A stretch of 64,000 bases of DNA from Streptomyces spinoverrucosus. Its GTDB lineage: Bacteria > Actinomycetota > Actinomycetes > Streptomycetales > Streptomycetaceae. The notes beneath the pieces were generated by a model, which worked only from the letters and a program-made list of their open reading frames with translations, was not told where the DNA came from and did no database searches. Both the position numbers and the translations under genes were made by a program. Of this stretch, positions 57,024 through 64,000 are shown one piece after another (position 1 is the first letter of the stretch; every line of letters starts with the position of its first letter). The stretch spans positions 3,224,001 to 3,288,000 of the forward strand of contig NZ_JADPZX010000001.1 of NCBI RefSeq assembly GCF_015712165.1. Reading direction: 5' to 3'.

Positions 57024-59699
57024 TCACGCCACCCCCACCAGCTCTGCGCTGCCCTCTTTCTCCGCCCCGTCCAGCCCCAGCAGCATCCGCACCACCGGCA
57101 GCACGGCATCGGCGCGCTCGACGTCGAGCCCCGCCCCGAAGCCCGGTATCCCCGAGCCCACGGCCTCCGCGCTACCCCGCTGCCCGGGCCCCCGCCGCAC
57201 CAGCTCCCCCAGCGTCCTGCGGACCCCCGGCTCGAACGCCGAGAAGGTGCGCCGCAGCAGCGGCAGCACGTCCGTGAACGCCTCCGCCGGCACCCCGGTC
57301 AGCCAACCGTCGACCAGCCCCAGCAGCCGTTCGTCGTGCACGAGCAGCATCCCGCCGCCGCCCCCGCCGACGAACCCCTCGATCCACGCGGCCGCGTCCC
57401 CCGGGGGCGTCCCGGGCGAGAGCACCAGCCCCATCAACCGCGCCGCCTCGTCCCGCGCCATCTCCCCGTCGTCCAACAGCAGCCGCACCGCACGGCCGCG
57501 GATCACGCCCGGCACAGTGTCCCGCGCGCAGAGCACCCGGAGCACCGCGTGCCATCGGCCCCGCAAGTCACCGTGTCCCGCTGCCGGCGCCTCACCGAGG
57601 AGCCCCACCGCCGTGTGCACCGCGTCCACATGACGCCGCATCTCCTCGGCCGCGTCCGTGTCGAGCGCGGCACACGCGGGCGGCAGTCCGACGAAGATCC
57701 GCTCGGCCAGACCTGCGGCGACCTCCGCGAGGGCGCCGGTGTCCGTGCCCCGCACGTCCCCGTAGCGCAGCGAGCGGACCAGGGCCGGGAGCGCCTGGGC
57801 GAGGTGGCCGACGTCGGCGTCGAGGGCCGCCCGGTCGGCGAGGATCCGCATCACCGCCGGAAGCGCGTCCGGCAGTTCGGCCAGCAGGCAGCGCTCGGCG
57901 AGTCCGGTGACCTCGGCGAGGCCCTGCGCCGCCGTGGCGTCGGCCTCCGCCCTGGATGTCGCGGCGGCGAGCACGGTCGTGCCCCACACCCCCGCCTCGG
58001 CGACCCGCACCGAAAGCTCCGGCTCCCAGCGCAGCCGCCAGGTCTCCCGAAACGTCCCCGTGCTGCCTCGCGACATCATCGGCTCGCCCCACGCCACGCC
58101 CAGCAACCGCAGCCGATGCAGCAACCTGCTGCGCCCGGCATCGGTCTCCTTGCGCAGATCGAGCTCCAGCTCCCGCTCCAGCGCCTCCGGCTTCAGCCGC
58201 AGCCGCCGCTGCAGCCGGGCGAGGTCCCGCTGCAACGGCACCGCCGGCGCCGCTTCCGGCACCTCCCCCAGGACGTCCCCCACCACCAGCCGGTCGTGGA
58301 CCAGCGCCAGCGGCACGTCCGACCCCTCGCACATCACCGCCCGCACGGCGTCGGTCGTCTCACCGAGCCCGGCCAGTGGACGCCCGCGCATCGCGGCGAG
58401 TGTCTCCGCCAGCCGCACCGCCTCGATGACGTGCGCGGAGGAGACGGTCCGGTCCTCGGCCCGCAGCAGCCCCGCCACCTTGGTCATCCATCGCTCGACG
58501 GGCCGGTCCGGCGCCGAGAAAAGGTGCCCGTACCACCCTGGCGAGTCGATCCCCGCGCCGTACCCGCTCGCCCGCGCCAGGCGGCGATTCGTCCACGGCA
58601 CCCATGTCATGTCGATCTTGACCTTGGGCAGCCCCTTCACCAGCGCGCGGTCCGCCGCGACCGTTACCTTCTGCCGCAGCGCCGGCACATGCCACGCCCC
58701 GCACACCACGGCCACGCCGCCACCGAACTCCCGCTGCGCCGCCCTGACTTGGAGCCGCATATACGCCTCCCGCACGAGGTCCCGGTCATGTCCCCCGCTC
58801 CCGTACACCTCCCGCAGCGCGCCCATCGCCTCCTCGACCACGGCGAACGGAGCGAACACGTCCCCCTCACCGAGCCCTCGATGCTCGACGACGTCCTCCC
58901 ACCAGCGCTCGGCGTCGTCATAACCGGCGGCCTCGGCGAGCACACCGAGCGGATCGACTCGCACATCGGGCTGCGGGACGCCGCCAGCACCGGTGTCCCG
59001 GTCGGCGGTCGCGTCGGCATCAGCGCCAGTGTCGGCATTGGCGTCGGCGTCGGCCGGGCCTTCGGTGTCGGCCCTGGCGGTGGCATCGGCGTCACGGTCG
59101 GCGGTGGCGGTTGCGCCGGCGTCGCGGTCGGCGGTGACGTCGGCATCAGCGCCGGTGTCGGCATCGGCGTCGGCGTCGGCCGGGCCCTCGGTGTCGGCAT
59201 CGACCGGGACATCGGTGTCGGCGTCGACCTGGGCATCGGTGCTGGTGTGGGCGTCGGGACCGGCTTCACCGACCCCACCATCCCCGCCATCCCCGCCAGC
59301 CCCGCCATCCACAGCCGACTTCTCCTCCGGCCCGCTCCCCCACACCAGCGTGTGCGTGGCCGGCAGGTCGATGAAGCGGGCCGGGACCCCCTGCTCCAGG
59401 GCCCATCGGATCGCCACCCACTCCGGCGAGAACTCGGCCAGCGGCCAGAACGCCGAACGCCCGGGCTCGTCCACGGCATGCGCGAGCAGGGCGACCGGCG
59501 GCCGCATGTCCTCGTCCCCGGCCAGCGGAATCAGCGCGTCGGCCTCGGACGGGCCCTCGATCAACACCACCCGCGGCCGGGCCGCGTCCAACGCGGCCCG
59601 CACGGCCCGAGCCGACCCCGGCCCGTGATGCCGTACGCCGAGCAGCAGCGGCTCGGTGCCGGTCCATCCGCTGCTCCCGGCGTTCTCAACGCCCGTCAC
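57024..59699 (-). CDS. DUF5682 family protein (TraB/EreA-like fold suspected)
   Basis: 891 residues. The N-terminal domain has LLLGVRHHGPGSARAVRAALD and RVVLIEGPSEAD; a later block is VAVVCGAWHVPAL. The spaced His/Glu/His pattern resembles TraB/Tiki/EreA-type folds, which is inference. About residues 148-239 are an acidic Ala/Asp repeat inserted in that domain. The helical C-terminal two thirds include MMSRGSTGTFRETWRLRWEPELSVR. GTG 59699 is chosen because GAGGGGG lies 5 bases upstream; ATG 59741 has its Shine-Dalgarno sequence touching the start. Lies between MoxR and VWA genes; biochemical role unknown. Confidence 0.88.
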   Translation of the reverse strand: MTGVENAGSSGWTGTEPLLLGVRHHGPGSARAVRAALDAARPRVVLIEGPSEADALIPLAGDEDMRPPVALLAHAVDEPGRSAFWPLAEFSPEWVAIRWALEQGVPARFIDLPATHTLVWGSGPEEKSAVDGGAGGDGGDGGVGEAGPDAHTSTDAQVDADTDVPVDADTEGPADADADADTGADADVTADRDAGATATADRDADATARADTEGPADADANADTGADADATADRDTGAGGVPQPDVRVDPLGVLAEAAGYDDAERWWEDVVEHRGLGEGDVFAPFAVVEEAMGALREVYGSGGHDRDLVREAYMRLQVRAAQREFGGGVAVVCGAWHVPALRQKVTVAADRALVKGLPKVKIDMTWVPWTNRRLARASGYGAGIDSPGWYGHLFSAPDRPVERWMTKVAGLLRAEDRTVSSAHVIEAVRLAETLAAMRGRPLAGLGETTDAVRAVMCEGSDVPLALVHDRLVVGDVLGEVPEAAPAVPLQRDLARLQRRLRLKPEALERELELDLRKETDAGRSRLLHRLRLLGVAWGEPMMSRGSTGTFRETWRLRWEPELSVRVAEAGVWGTTVLAAATSRAEADATAAQGLAEVTGLAERCLLAELPDALPAVMRILADRAALDADVGHLAQALPALVRSLRYGDVRGTDTGALAEVAAGLAERIFVGLPPACAALDTDAAEEMRRHVDAVHTAVGLLGEAPAAGHGDLRGRWHAVLRVLCARDTVPGVIRGRAVRLLLDDGEMARDEAARLMGLVLSPGTPPGDAAAWIEGFVGGGGGGMLLVHDERLLGLVDGWLTGVPAEAFTDVLPLLRRTFSAFEPGVRRTLGELVRRGPGQRGSAEAVGSGIPGFGAGLDVERADAVLPVVRMLLGLDGAEKEGSAELVGVA
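58986..59195. repeat. Duplicated 84-bp unit encoding an acidic insert
   Basis: Two near-identical 28-codon blocks at 58986-59069 and 59112-59195, offset 126 bases, both encoding DTEGPADADA...ADTGADAD...TADRD..GA. Inside the DUF5682 gene, between its His/Glu motifs. Confidence 0.8.
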
Positions 59700-59789
59700 A
59701 CCGTCCCCCTCGCCTACGAGGCCACCCCAGATCGTCGTCATCCTTCGCGCCGACGCACACCACGACCGCTGCCTCCCACCCGTTGACGC

Positions 59790-60932
59790 TCATGCGCTCA
59801 CCTCCCGGCAGGCCCGGTAGAAGTCCTTCCAGCCGTCCCGCTCCCGCACGACCGCCTCCAGGTACTCCTGCCAGACGACCCGGTCCGCCGCCGGATCCCG
59901 TACGACCGCGCCGAGAATGCCCGCGGCGACATCGCTCGGCCGCAGCACCCCGTCGCCGAAATGGGCGGCCAGCGCGAGGCCGTTGGTGACAACGGAGATC
60001 GCCTCGGCGGTGGACAGCGTGCCGCTGGGCGACTTGACCTTTGTACGGCCGTCGGCCGTGATCCCGTCCCGCAGCTCGCGGAAGACGGTCACCACGCGCC
60101 GGATCTCGTCGACGCCGTCGGGCACGGCCGGCAGGTCGAGAGAGCGGCCGATCTGGTCGACGCGGCGCGAGACGATGTCGACCTCGGCCTCCACGCTGTC
60201 CGGCAGCGGCAGCACCACCGTGTTGAAGCGGCGGCGCAGCGCGCTGGACAGGTCGTTGACCCCGCGGTCACGGTCGTTGGCCGTGGCGATCAGATTGAAG
60301 CCGCGGACGGCCTGCACCTCCTGCCCCAACTCCGGTATCGGCAGGGTCTTCTCCGACAGGATCGTGATGAGGGTGTCCTGTACATCGGCCGGGATCCGGG
60401 TCAGTTCCTCGACCCGCGCGGTCATCCCCTCTGCCATGGCCCGCATCACGGGACTGGGCACGAGTGCGTCCCGGCTGGGACCGTGGGCGAGCAGCTGTGC
60501 GTAGTTCCACCCGTACCGGATCGCCTCCTCCGGTGTGCCGGCGGTGCCCTGCACCAGCAGCGTCGAGTCGCCGCTGACCGCCGCGGCCAGGTGCTCGGAC
60601 ACCCATGTCTTCGCGGTGCCGGGCACACCGAGCAGGAGCAGGGCGCGGTCGGTGGCCAGCGTGGTGACGGCGACCTCGATGATGCGGCGCGGGCCCACGT
60701 ACTTAGGTGTGATCACTGTGCCGTCGGGCAGCGTCCCACCGAGCAGGTAGGTGGTCACGGCCCACGGCGACAGCTTCCAGCGGGCCGGGCGCGGCCGGTC
60801 GTCCTGCACCGCCAGCGCGGCGAGTTCATCCGCGAAGGCGTCCTCGGCGTGCGGCCGCAGCGCCTCCGCTTCTTCTTGCGCGGACGTGTTCTCGGTCTGA
60901 TCGACGGACGTCGGTTCCACGGACACAGGCAT
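59790..60932 (-). CDS. MoxR-family AAA+ ATPase
   Basis: 380 residues. Walker A GVPGTAKTWVS (about 101-111), Walker B/DExx region in ELTRIPADVQDTLITILSEKTLPIPE, sensor 1 in NLIATANDRDRGVNDLSSALRRRF, and a helical lid. The catalytic carboxylate lies in the ARVEELTRI block. MoxR proteins act as chaperones that load cofactors or activate partners with VWA proteins. The first 45 residues are acidic and variable. GGAGGGG 8 bases before ATG 60932 sets the start. It begins the operon, followed by the DUF5682 and VWA genes, and is divergent from the SWIM gene across an IS element. Confidence 0.93.
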   Translation of the reverse strand: MPVSVEPTSVDQTENTSAQEEAEALRPHAEDAFADELAALAVQDDRPRPARWKLSPWAVTTYLLGGTLPDGTVITPKYVGPRRIIEVAVTTLATDRALLLLGVPGTAKTWVSEHLAAAVSGDSTLLVQGTAGTPEEAIRYGWNYAQLLAHGPSRDALVPSPVMRAMAEGMTARVEELTRIPADVQDTLITILSEKTLPIPELGQEVQAVRGFNLIATANDRDRGVNDLSSALRRRFNTVVLPLPDSVEAEVDIVSRRVDQIGRSLDLPAVPDGVDEIRRVVTVFRELRDGITADGRTKVKSPSGTLSTAEAISVVTNGLALAAHFGDGVLRPSDVAAGILGAVVRDPAADRVVWQEYLEAVVRERDGWKDFYRACREVSA

Positions 60933-60975
60933 GGCTGAGTCCCCCTCCAGCTCGGCCGGTTCGGATCTGGCATCC

Positions 60976-60998
60976 ACGTTGCACCACGCCACTGACAA
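60976..60998 (-). promoter_or_regulatory. PAFBC/RecA-NDp-type promoter of the MoxR operon
   Basis: On the minus strand: TTGTCAGTG (60998-60990), 8 bases, CAACGT (60981-60976), about 44 bases before the MoxR start. The -10 keeps A2 and T6 of TAnnnT but not T1. It mirrors the better copy upstream of the SWIM gene. Confidence 0.55.
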
Positions 60999-61102
60999 TG
61001 CGCTCTGACGCGTAAATAGGTCCAGGTCAGGGGTTGTTTGGGCAGGGCTGAGCGTCCGGTGGCCGCAGGGGCTGCCGGGGCTGCCGGGCGGTCGTGGGGT
61101 GG

Positions 61103-62347
61103 TCAGGCTGTGGTTCCCAGCGGGTTGAGGGTGACGGTGTAGCCGAGCTGGTTGAGGGCGTTGATCGCGCGGCGGGTGGCGCGTTCGGGGTCGCGCTGGG
61201 TGAAGTAGGCGCCGCCGAGCTCGCGGTAGGTGACGTGGTCGGTGAGCATGTGCCAGATCGCGGTGATGATCGAGTGCTCGACGGCGACCAGGGCCCTGAG
61301 CGGGCCGCGGCGGGCGGTGAGCCGCTTGTAACGGGCTTGCAGGTAGGTGTCTTTGGTTCTCACCGCGCCGAACGCCGCGAGCCCGAGTGCTCCCTTCAGG
61401 TAGGGATTGCCGGGGCGGACCTTGGTGTTCTTGGTGCGGCCGGCGGACTCGTGGTGGCCGGGGCAGACCCCGGCCCAGGAGGCGAGGTGCCGGGCGGAGG
61501 CGAAGCGGGCCATGTCGCCGCCGGTCTCCGCGATGATCACCTCGGCGACCGCGCGGTTGATCCCGGGGATGGTGTCGAGCAGGTCGAGGGCGCCTCGAAA
61601 GGGGGCCATCGCCTCCTCGATCCGCGCATCCAGCTGCCCGACCGCATCCGTGAGCTGGTCGTAGTGGTCCAGGTGCAGCCGGACCAGGAAGGCATGATGG
61701 TCGCGGGAGCGGCCGGTCAGGGCCTCGGTGAGTTCGGGAATCTTGTTGCGGAGCTTGCGTTTGGCCAGCTCCGCGAGGGTCTGTGGTTCGCGTTCGCCCG
61801 AGACGAGAGCCTCCAGCATGGCCCGGCCGGAGACGCCCATGATGTCGGAGGCAACCGCGGCAAGTTTGATCCCGGTGTCCTCCAGCAGCTTCTCCAGGCG
61901 CTGGACGATCTGGCCGCGCTCGCGGGTGAGCTGGGTGCGGGCGCGGGTCAGGTCCCGCAGTTCACGCACGGGCTGGTCGGGCACGAACGACGGCCTGACC
62001 AGGCCGTGGGCGCCGAGCTGGGCCAGCCAGGCCGCATCGGAGACGTCGGTCTTGCGGCCGGGCAGGTTCTTGACCTGCCGGGCGTTGACCAGGATCACGG
62101 CCAAGTCCTCGGACAGCAGGTAGTAGAACGGCTTCCAGTAGTCGCTGGTTGCCTCGATCACCACCAGGGTGACCTCGGCGGCGAGCAGGTGATCCCGCAG
62201 CGCAAGGACCGCGTTCGTCGTCGAACCCCACGTCGTGGTCTCGGTGGTGAACGACCCCCGCCGTTTCGCAGTCGGCGTGCGAACGCACACCTTGGCGTCC
62301 TTCTTGCTGATGTCCACACCAGCGCAGCGTTCGTGCAGCACGTCCAC
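61103..62347 (-). CDS. IS110-family transposase (DEDD recombinase)
   Basis: 414 residues. The N-terminal DEDD RuvC-like domain has D in AGVDISKKDAKV, E in LVVIEATSDYW and the D..D pair in GRKTDVSDAAWLAQL. The C-terminal Transposase_20 (Tnp) domain has IPGINRAVAEVIIAETGGDMARF and ASWAGVCPGHHESAGR, with the catalytic-serine region. A coiled coil lies between. Full length with no stops, so possibly active. GTG 62347 has GGGAG 7 bases upstream. An Ile-Ser-Lys-Lys stretch in place of the usual VSKxxH is normal variation. Confidence 0.93.
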   Translation of the reverse strand: MDVLHERCAGVDISKKDAKVCVRTPTAKRRGSFTTETTTWGSTTNAVLALRDHLLAAEVTLVVIEATSDYWKPFYYLLSEDLAVILVNARQVKNLPGRKTDVSDAAWLAQLGAHGLVRPSFVPDQPVRELRDLTRARTQLTRERGQIVQRLEKLLEDTGIKLAAVASDIMGVSGRAMLEALVSGEREPQTLAELAKRKLRNKIPELTEALTGRSRDHHAFLVRLHLDHYDQLTDAVGQLDARIEEAMAPFRGALDLLDTIPGINRAVAEVIIAETGGDMARFASARHLASWAGVCPGHHESAGRTKNTKVRPGNPYLKGALGLAAFGAVRTKDTYLQARYKRLTARRGPLRALVAVEHSIITAIWHMLTDHVTYRELGGAYFTQRDPERATRRAINALNQLGYTVTLNPLGTTA

Positions 62348-62655
62348 AGCTCTGCTCCCTCCCAGCCGGCAACCGGTACACCGTTCCGGGAGGGCCAGGG
62401 CGAAACAGGAATTCTGACGCACGTGCTCACAGCAACACTCCACGGTTCCCGTGGACGGCCCTCAGTGCCACGCTGACCTGCGAGCTCACCGGCATCACAG
62501 AGACATCGGCTTCGGCCGGAACGAACCCCTCCAGCGTCCCGGACCGGCATCACCCCACGTCAGGGCAGACGGAAGCACCTTCGGCGCACGCCACGGGATT
62601 TACCACGCCCCCGGCGCGCACCAAAGGTGCGCTGGTTCGCTGACCTGCGAAAACA
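62348..62655 (-). ncRNA. Candidate IS110 bridge RNA region (transposase-proximal non-coding end)
   Basis: In several IS110 elements the non-coding end upstream of the recombinase encodes a bridge RNA that pairs with target and donor DNA. Here about 308 bases hold several perfect hairpins: 62439-62455 (7-bp stem), 62507-62518 (CGGC-TTCG-GCCG) and 62616-62632 (GCGCACC-AAA-GGTGCGC), plus a 13-bp direct repeat CGCTGACCTGCGA at 62471-62483 and 62638-62650. RNA ends and strand are inferred. It also fills the gene-free stretch before the SWIM gene. Confidence 0.4.
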
Positions 62656-62670
62656 CTCTCGCGGAGGCGA

Positions 62671-62693
62671 TTGTCAGTGGTGGGATCTACCTT
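62671..62693 (+). promoter_or_regulatory. PAFBC/RecA-NDp-type promoter of the SWIM gene
   Basis: TTGTCAGTG (62671-62679), 8 bases, TACCTT (62688-62693), an exact match to tTGTCRGTG-N8-TAnnnT. Seven bases later is the ATG at 62701, so the transcript is predicted leaderless. Confidence 0.72.
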
Positions 62694-62700
62694 CGATGGC

Positions 62701-64000
62701 ATGACTCAGCAGGGGGTGCGCTGGACTGCGGAACAGGTGCTGGCACTGGCGCCTGACGCCGCGTCACGCAAGGCGGGAAGCAAACTCGGAGCGGCCGGGC
62801 CGTGGTCCGAGACGGGGAGTTCCGACGAGGGGACGGTATGGGGACTGTGCAAGGGCAGTGGCAGCAAGCCGTATCAGACGGTCATCGACATCGCGGACGC
62901 GTCCGGCCCCGCGTACAAATGCAGTTGTCCGAGCCGCAAGTTCCCGTGCAAACACGCGCTCGGGCTGCTGCTGCTCTGGTCGGGTGACGACGCGGCGGTG
63001 CCGCCGGGTCAGGCGCCGGACTGGGCCGAGCAGTGGACTGCGGGCCGACGGCAGCGCGCCGCGGAGAAACGGACGCCGGGCACGGCGGGTTCGCCGGCCG
63101 CCGCCGCTGATCCGGAGGCGGCGCGGCGCAGGGCAGAGCGCCGCGCCGAGCGGGTCACTGCGGGCGCGACCGAGTTGGAGCAGCGCCTGGCGGACCTGCT
63201 GCGGGGCGGCCTGGCCGCGGCCGAGCAGGCGGGGTACGGGCTGTGGGAGGAGACGGCGGCCCGCATGGTCGACGCCCAGGCGCCCGGACTGGCAGCGCGG
63301 GTAAGGGAGTTGGGTGCGATCCCGGCGTCCGGTCCGGGGTGGCCAGTGCGGCTGCTGGAGGAGTGCGCTCTGCTCCACCTCCTCGACCAGGGCTGGCTGC
63401 ACCGTGACCGGCTGCCGGAGAGCCTGGCGGCGACGGTCCGCTCCCGTATCGGCCTGCCCGCCTCGGCGGACGGCCCGCCGGTGCGCGACCGCTGGCTGGT
63501 CATGGCCCAGTACGACACGGCGGACACCCGACTGACGACGCGCCGCATCTGGCTGTACGGCGCCGACTCCGACCGCACCGCTCTCCTTCTTTCCTATGGC
63601 GCGGCCGGCCGAGCCCCCGAGCTCGCCCTGCCGGTCGGCCTGACCCTGGAGGCAGAGGTGTCGGCCTACCCGGGCGCGGGCCAGGCGCGCGCGGCCCTCG
63701 GCGAACAGTTCGCGCCGCCCGCACCGACGCCGATACGGCCTCCGGGCATGACGACGACCCAAGCCGCCGCCCACTACGGCGAGGCGCTCCGCGCCGACCC
63801 GTGGCTCGACTCGGTCCCGGTGACCCTGGACCGGGTCATACCGACCCCGGACGGCGACTCCTGGCAGCTGGCGGACGCCGACGAGGACGCGGCGCTGCCC
63901 CTCACCCCGGCCGCCCGCTCCCGCCCCGGCCTCTGGCGCCTCGTCGCCCTCTCGGGCGGCACGCCCGTCAAGGTCTTCGGCGAGTGCGGCCACCAGGGCT
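62701..64000 (+). CDS. SWIM zinc-finger protein, 5' part (runs off the window)
   Basis: Open from ATG 62701 to the window edge (433 codons). The SWIM motif CxCxnCxH is complete in YKCSCPSRKFPCKHALGLLLLW (within residues 73-94; C74, C76, C83 and H85 bind zinc). The remainder is Arg/Ala-rich helices (about 110-200) and a mixed alpha/beta C-terminal part. There is no Shine-Dalgarno sequence, in line with the leaderless promoter. In Streptomyces such SWIM proteins neighbour MoxR-VWA genes, as here. SWIM domains bind nucleic acid or protein. Confidence 0.9.
   Translation, partial: MTQQGVRWTAEQVLALAPDAASRKAGSKLGAAGPWSETGSSDEGTVWGLCKGSGSKPYQTVIDIADASGPAYKCSCPSRKFPCKHALGLLLLWSGDDAAVPPGQAPDWAEQWTAGRRQRAAEKRTPGTAGSPAAAADPEAARRRAERRAERVTAGATELEQRLADLLRGGLAAAEQAGYGLWEETAARMVDAQAPGLAARVRELGAIPASGPGWPVRLLEECALLHLLDQGWLHRDRLPESLAATVRSRIGLPASADGPPVRDRWLVMAQYDTADTRLTTRRIWLYGADSDRTALLLSYGAAGRAPELALPVGLTLEAEVSAYPGAGQARAALGEQFAPPAPTPIRPPGMTTTQAAAHYGEALRADPWLDSVPVTLDRVIPTPDGDSWQLADADEDAALPLTPAARSRPGLWRLVALSGGTPVKVFGECGHQG

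Larger units (their letters stand above)
61005..62657. mobile_element. IS110-family insertion element (bounds inferred)
   Basis: One transposase gene flanked by about 100 and 310 non-coding bases. CTCT occurs at both proposed edges (61003-61006 and 62656-62659). Removing the element joins the two mirror-image promoters into a short spacer reading CAATGCG-CTCT-CGCGGAGG-CGATTG. IS110 elements lack terminal inverted repeats and use a short core, as seen here. Size about 1.65 kb. The ends are inferred and need an empty-site comparison. Confidence 0.65.

Noticed and set aside
59686..59793. 35-codon frame whose ATG overlaps the MoxR stop as ATGA
   Set aside because: Attractive coupling, but no family resemblance and it runs into the DUF5682 start; kept only as a possible coupling peptide.

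Overview
The window is high-GC actinobacterial DNA with the codon bias, GTG/TTG starts, dense translational coupling and secreted low-complexity proteins of Streptomyces. The mix of housekeeping genes (trpS, glyA, mdh, folD, purN-purH, sucC-sucD) marks it as chromosome core. From memory, unchecked, the order matches the S. coelicolor SCO48xx region in reverse. No rRNA, tRNA or CRISPR was seen. Nearly every base is accounted for by about 54 genes; the intergenic spaces hold many perfect GC-rich hairpins without U tracts, as expected for terminators here.

Layout. 1-8.9 kb: the end of an Uma2-like gene, an MMPL exporter divergent from an OmpR/histidine-kinase pair, an anti-sigma-type ATPase, a peptide-binding lipoprotein-like SBP gene carrying a TTA (bldA) codon, a membrane metallophosphoesterase and a small membrane protein. 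9-16.4 kb: D-Ala-D-Ala carboxypeptidase, YihY, a UbiA/DprE1/DprE2-like trio for a polyprenyl-phosphate pentose, a 2'-5' RNA ligase-like protein and trpS. 16.4-19.7 kb: an ECF sigma factor, a probable membrane anti-sigma factor and two paralogous exported proteins, tied together by two copies of one ECF promoter. 19.7-25.8 kb: glyA, rocD, a MocR regulator and a coupled CMD-CMD-PEP mutase operon. 25.8-34 kb: a choline/glycine-betaine operon (ALDH, choline-oxidase-like GMC enzyme, ABC importer) divergent from a MarR-GNAT regulator with a perfect palindromic operator. 34-51 kb: mdh, a DUF2690 HTH protein, DUF3017-folD, FHA plus a kinase fused to an extracellular lysozyme-like domain, purN-purH, DUF6350, an XRE/sigma-like fusion and sucC-sucD. 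51-55.6 kb: a 36-bp minisatellite and two repeat-rich secreted proteins, one of them frameshifted.

55.8-64 kb is the most interesting part: MoxR ATPase, DUF5682 protein and VWA protein in one operon, divergent from a SWIM zinc-finger protein. Both directions carry a TTGTCAGTG-N8-(-10) promoter like the PAFBC (RecA-independent) DNA-damage promoters. An IS110-family element, with a structured non-coding end that could be a bridge RNA, sits exactly between the two promoters and leaves both intact. I read this as a damage-inducible MoxR/VWA chaperone or conflict module of unknown target.

Calls rest on reading the sequence and remembered family motifs; no searches were run.
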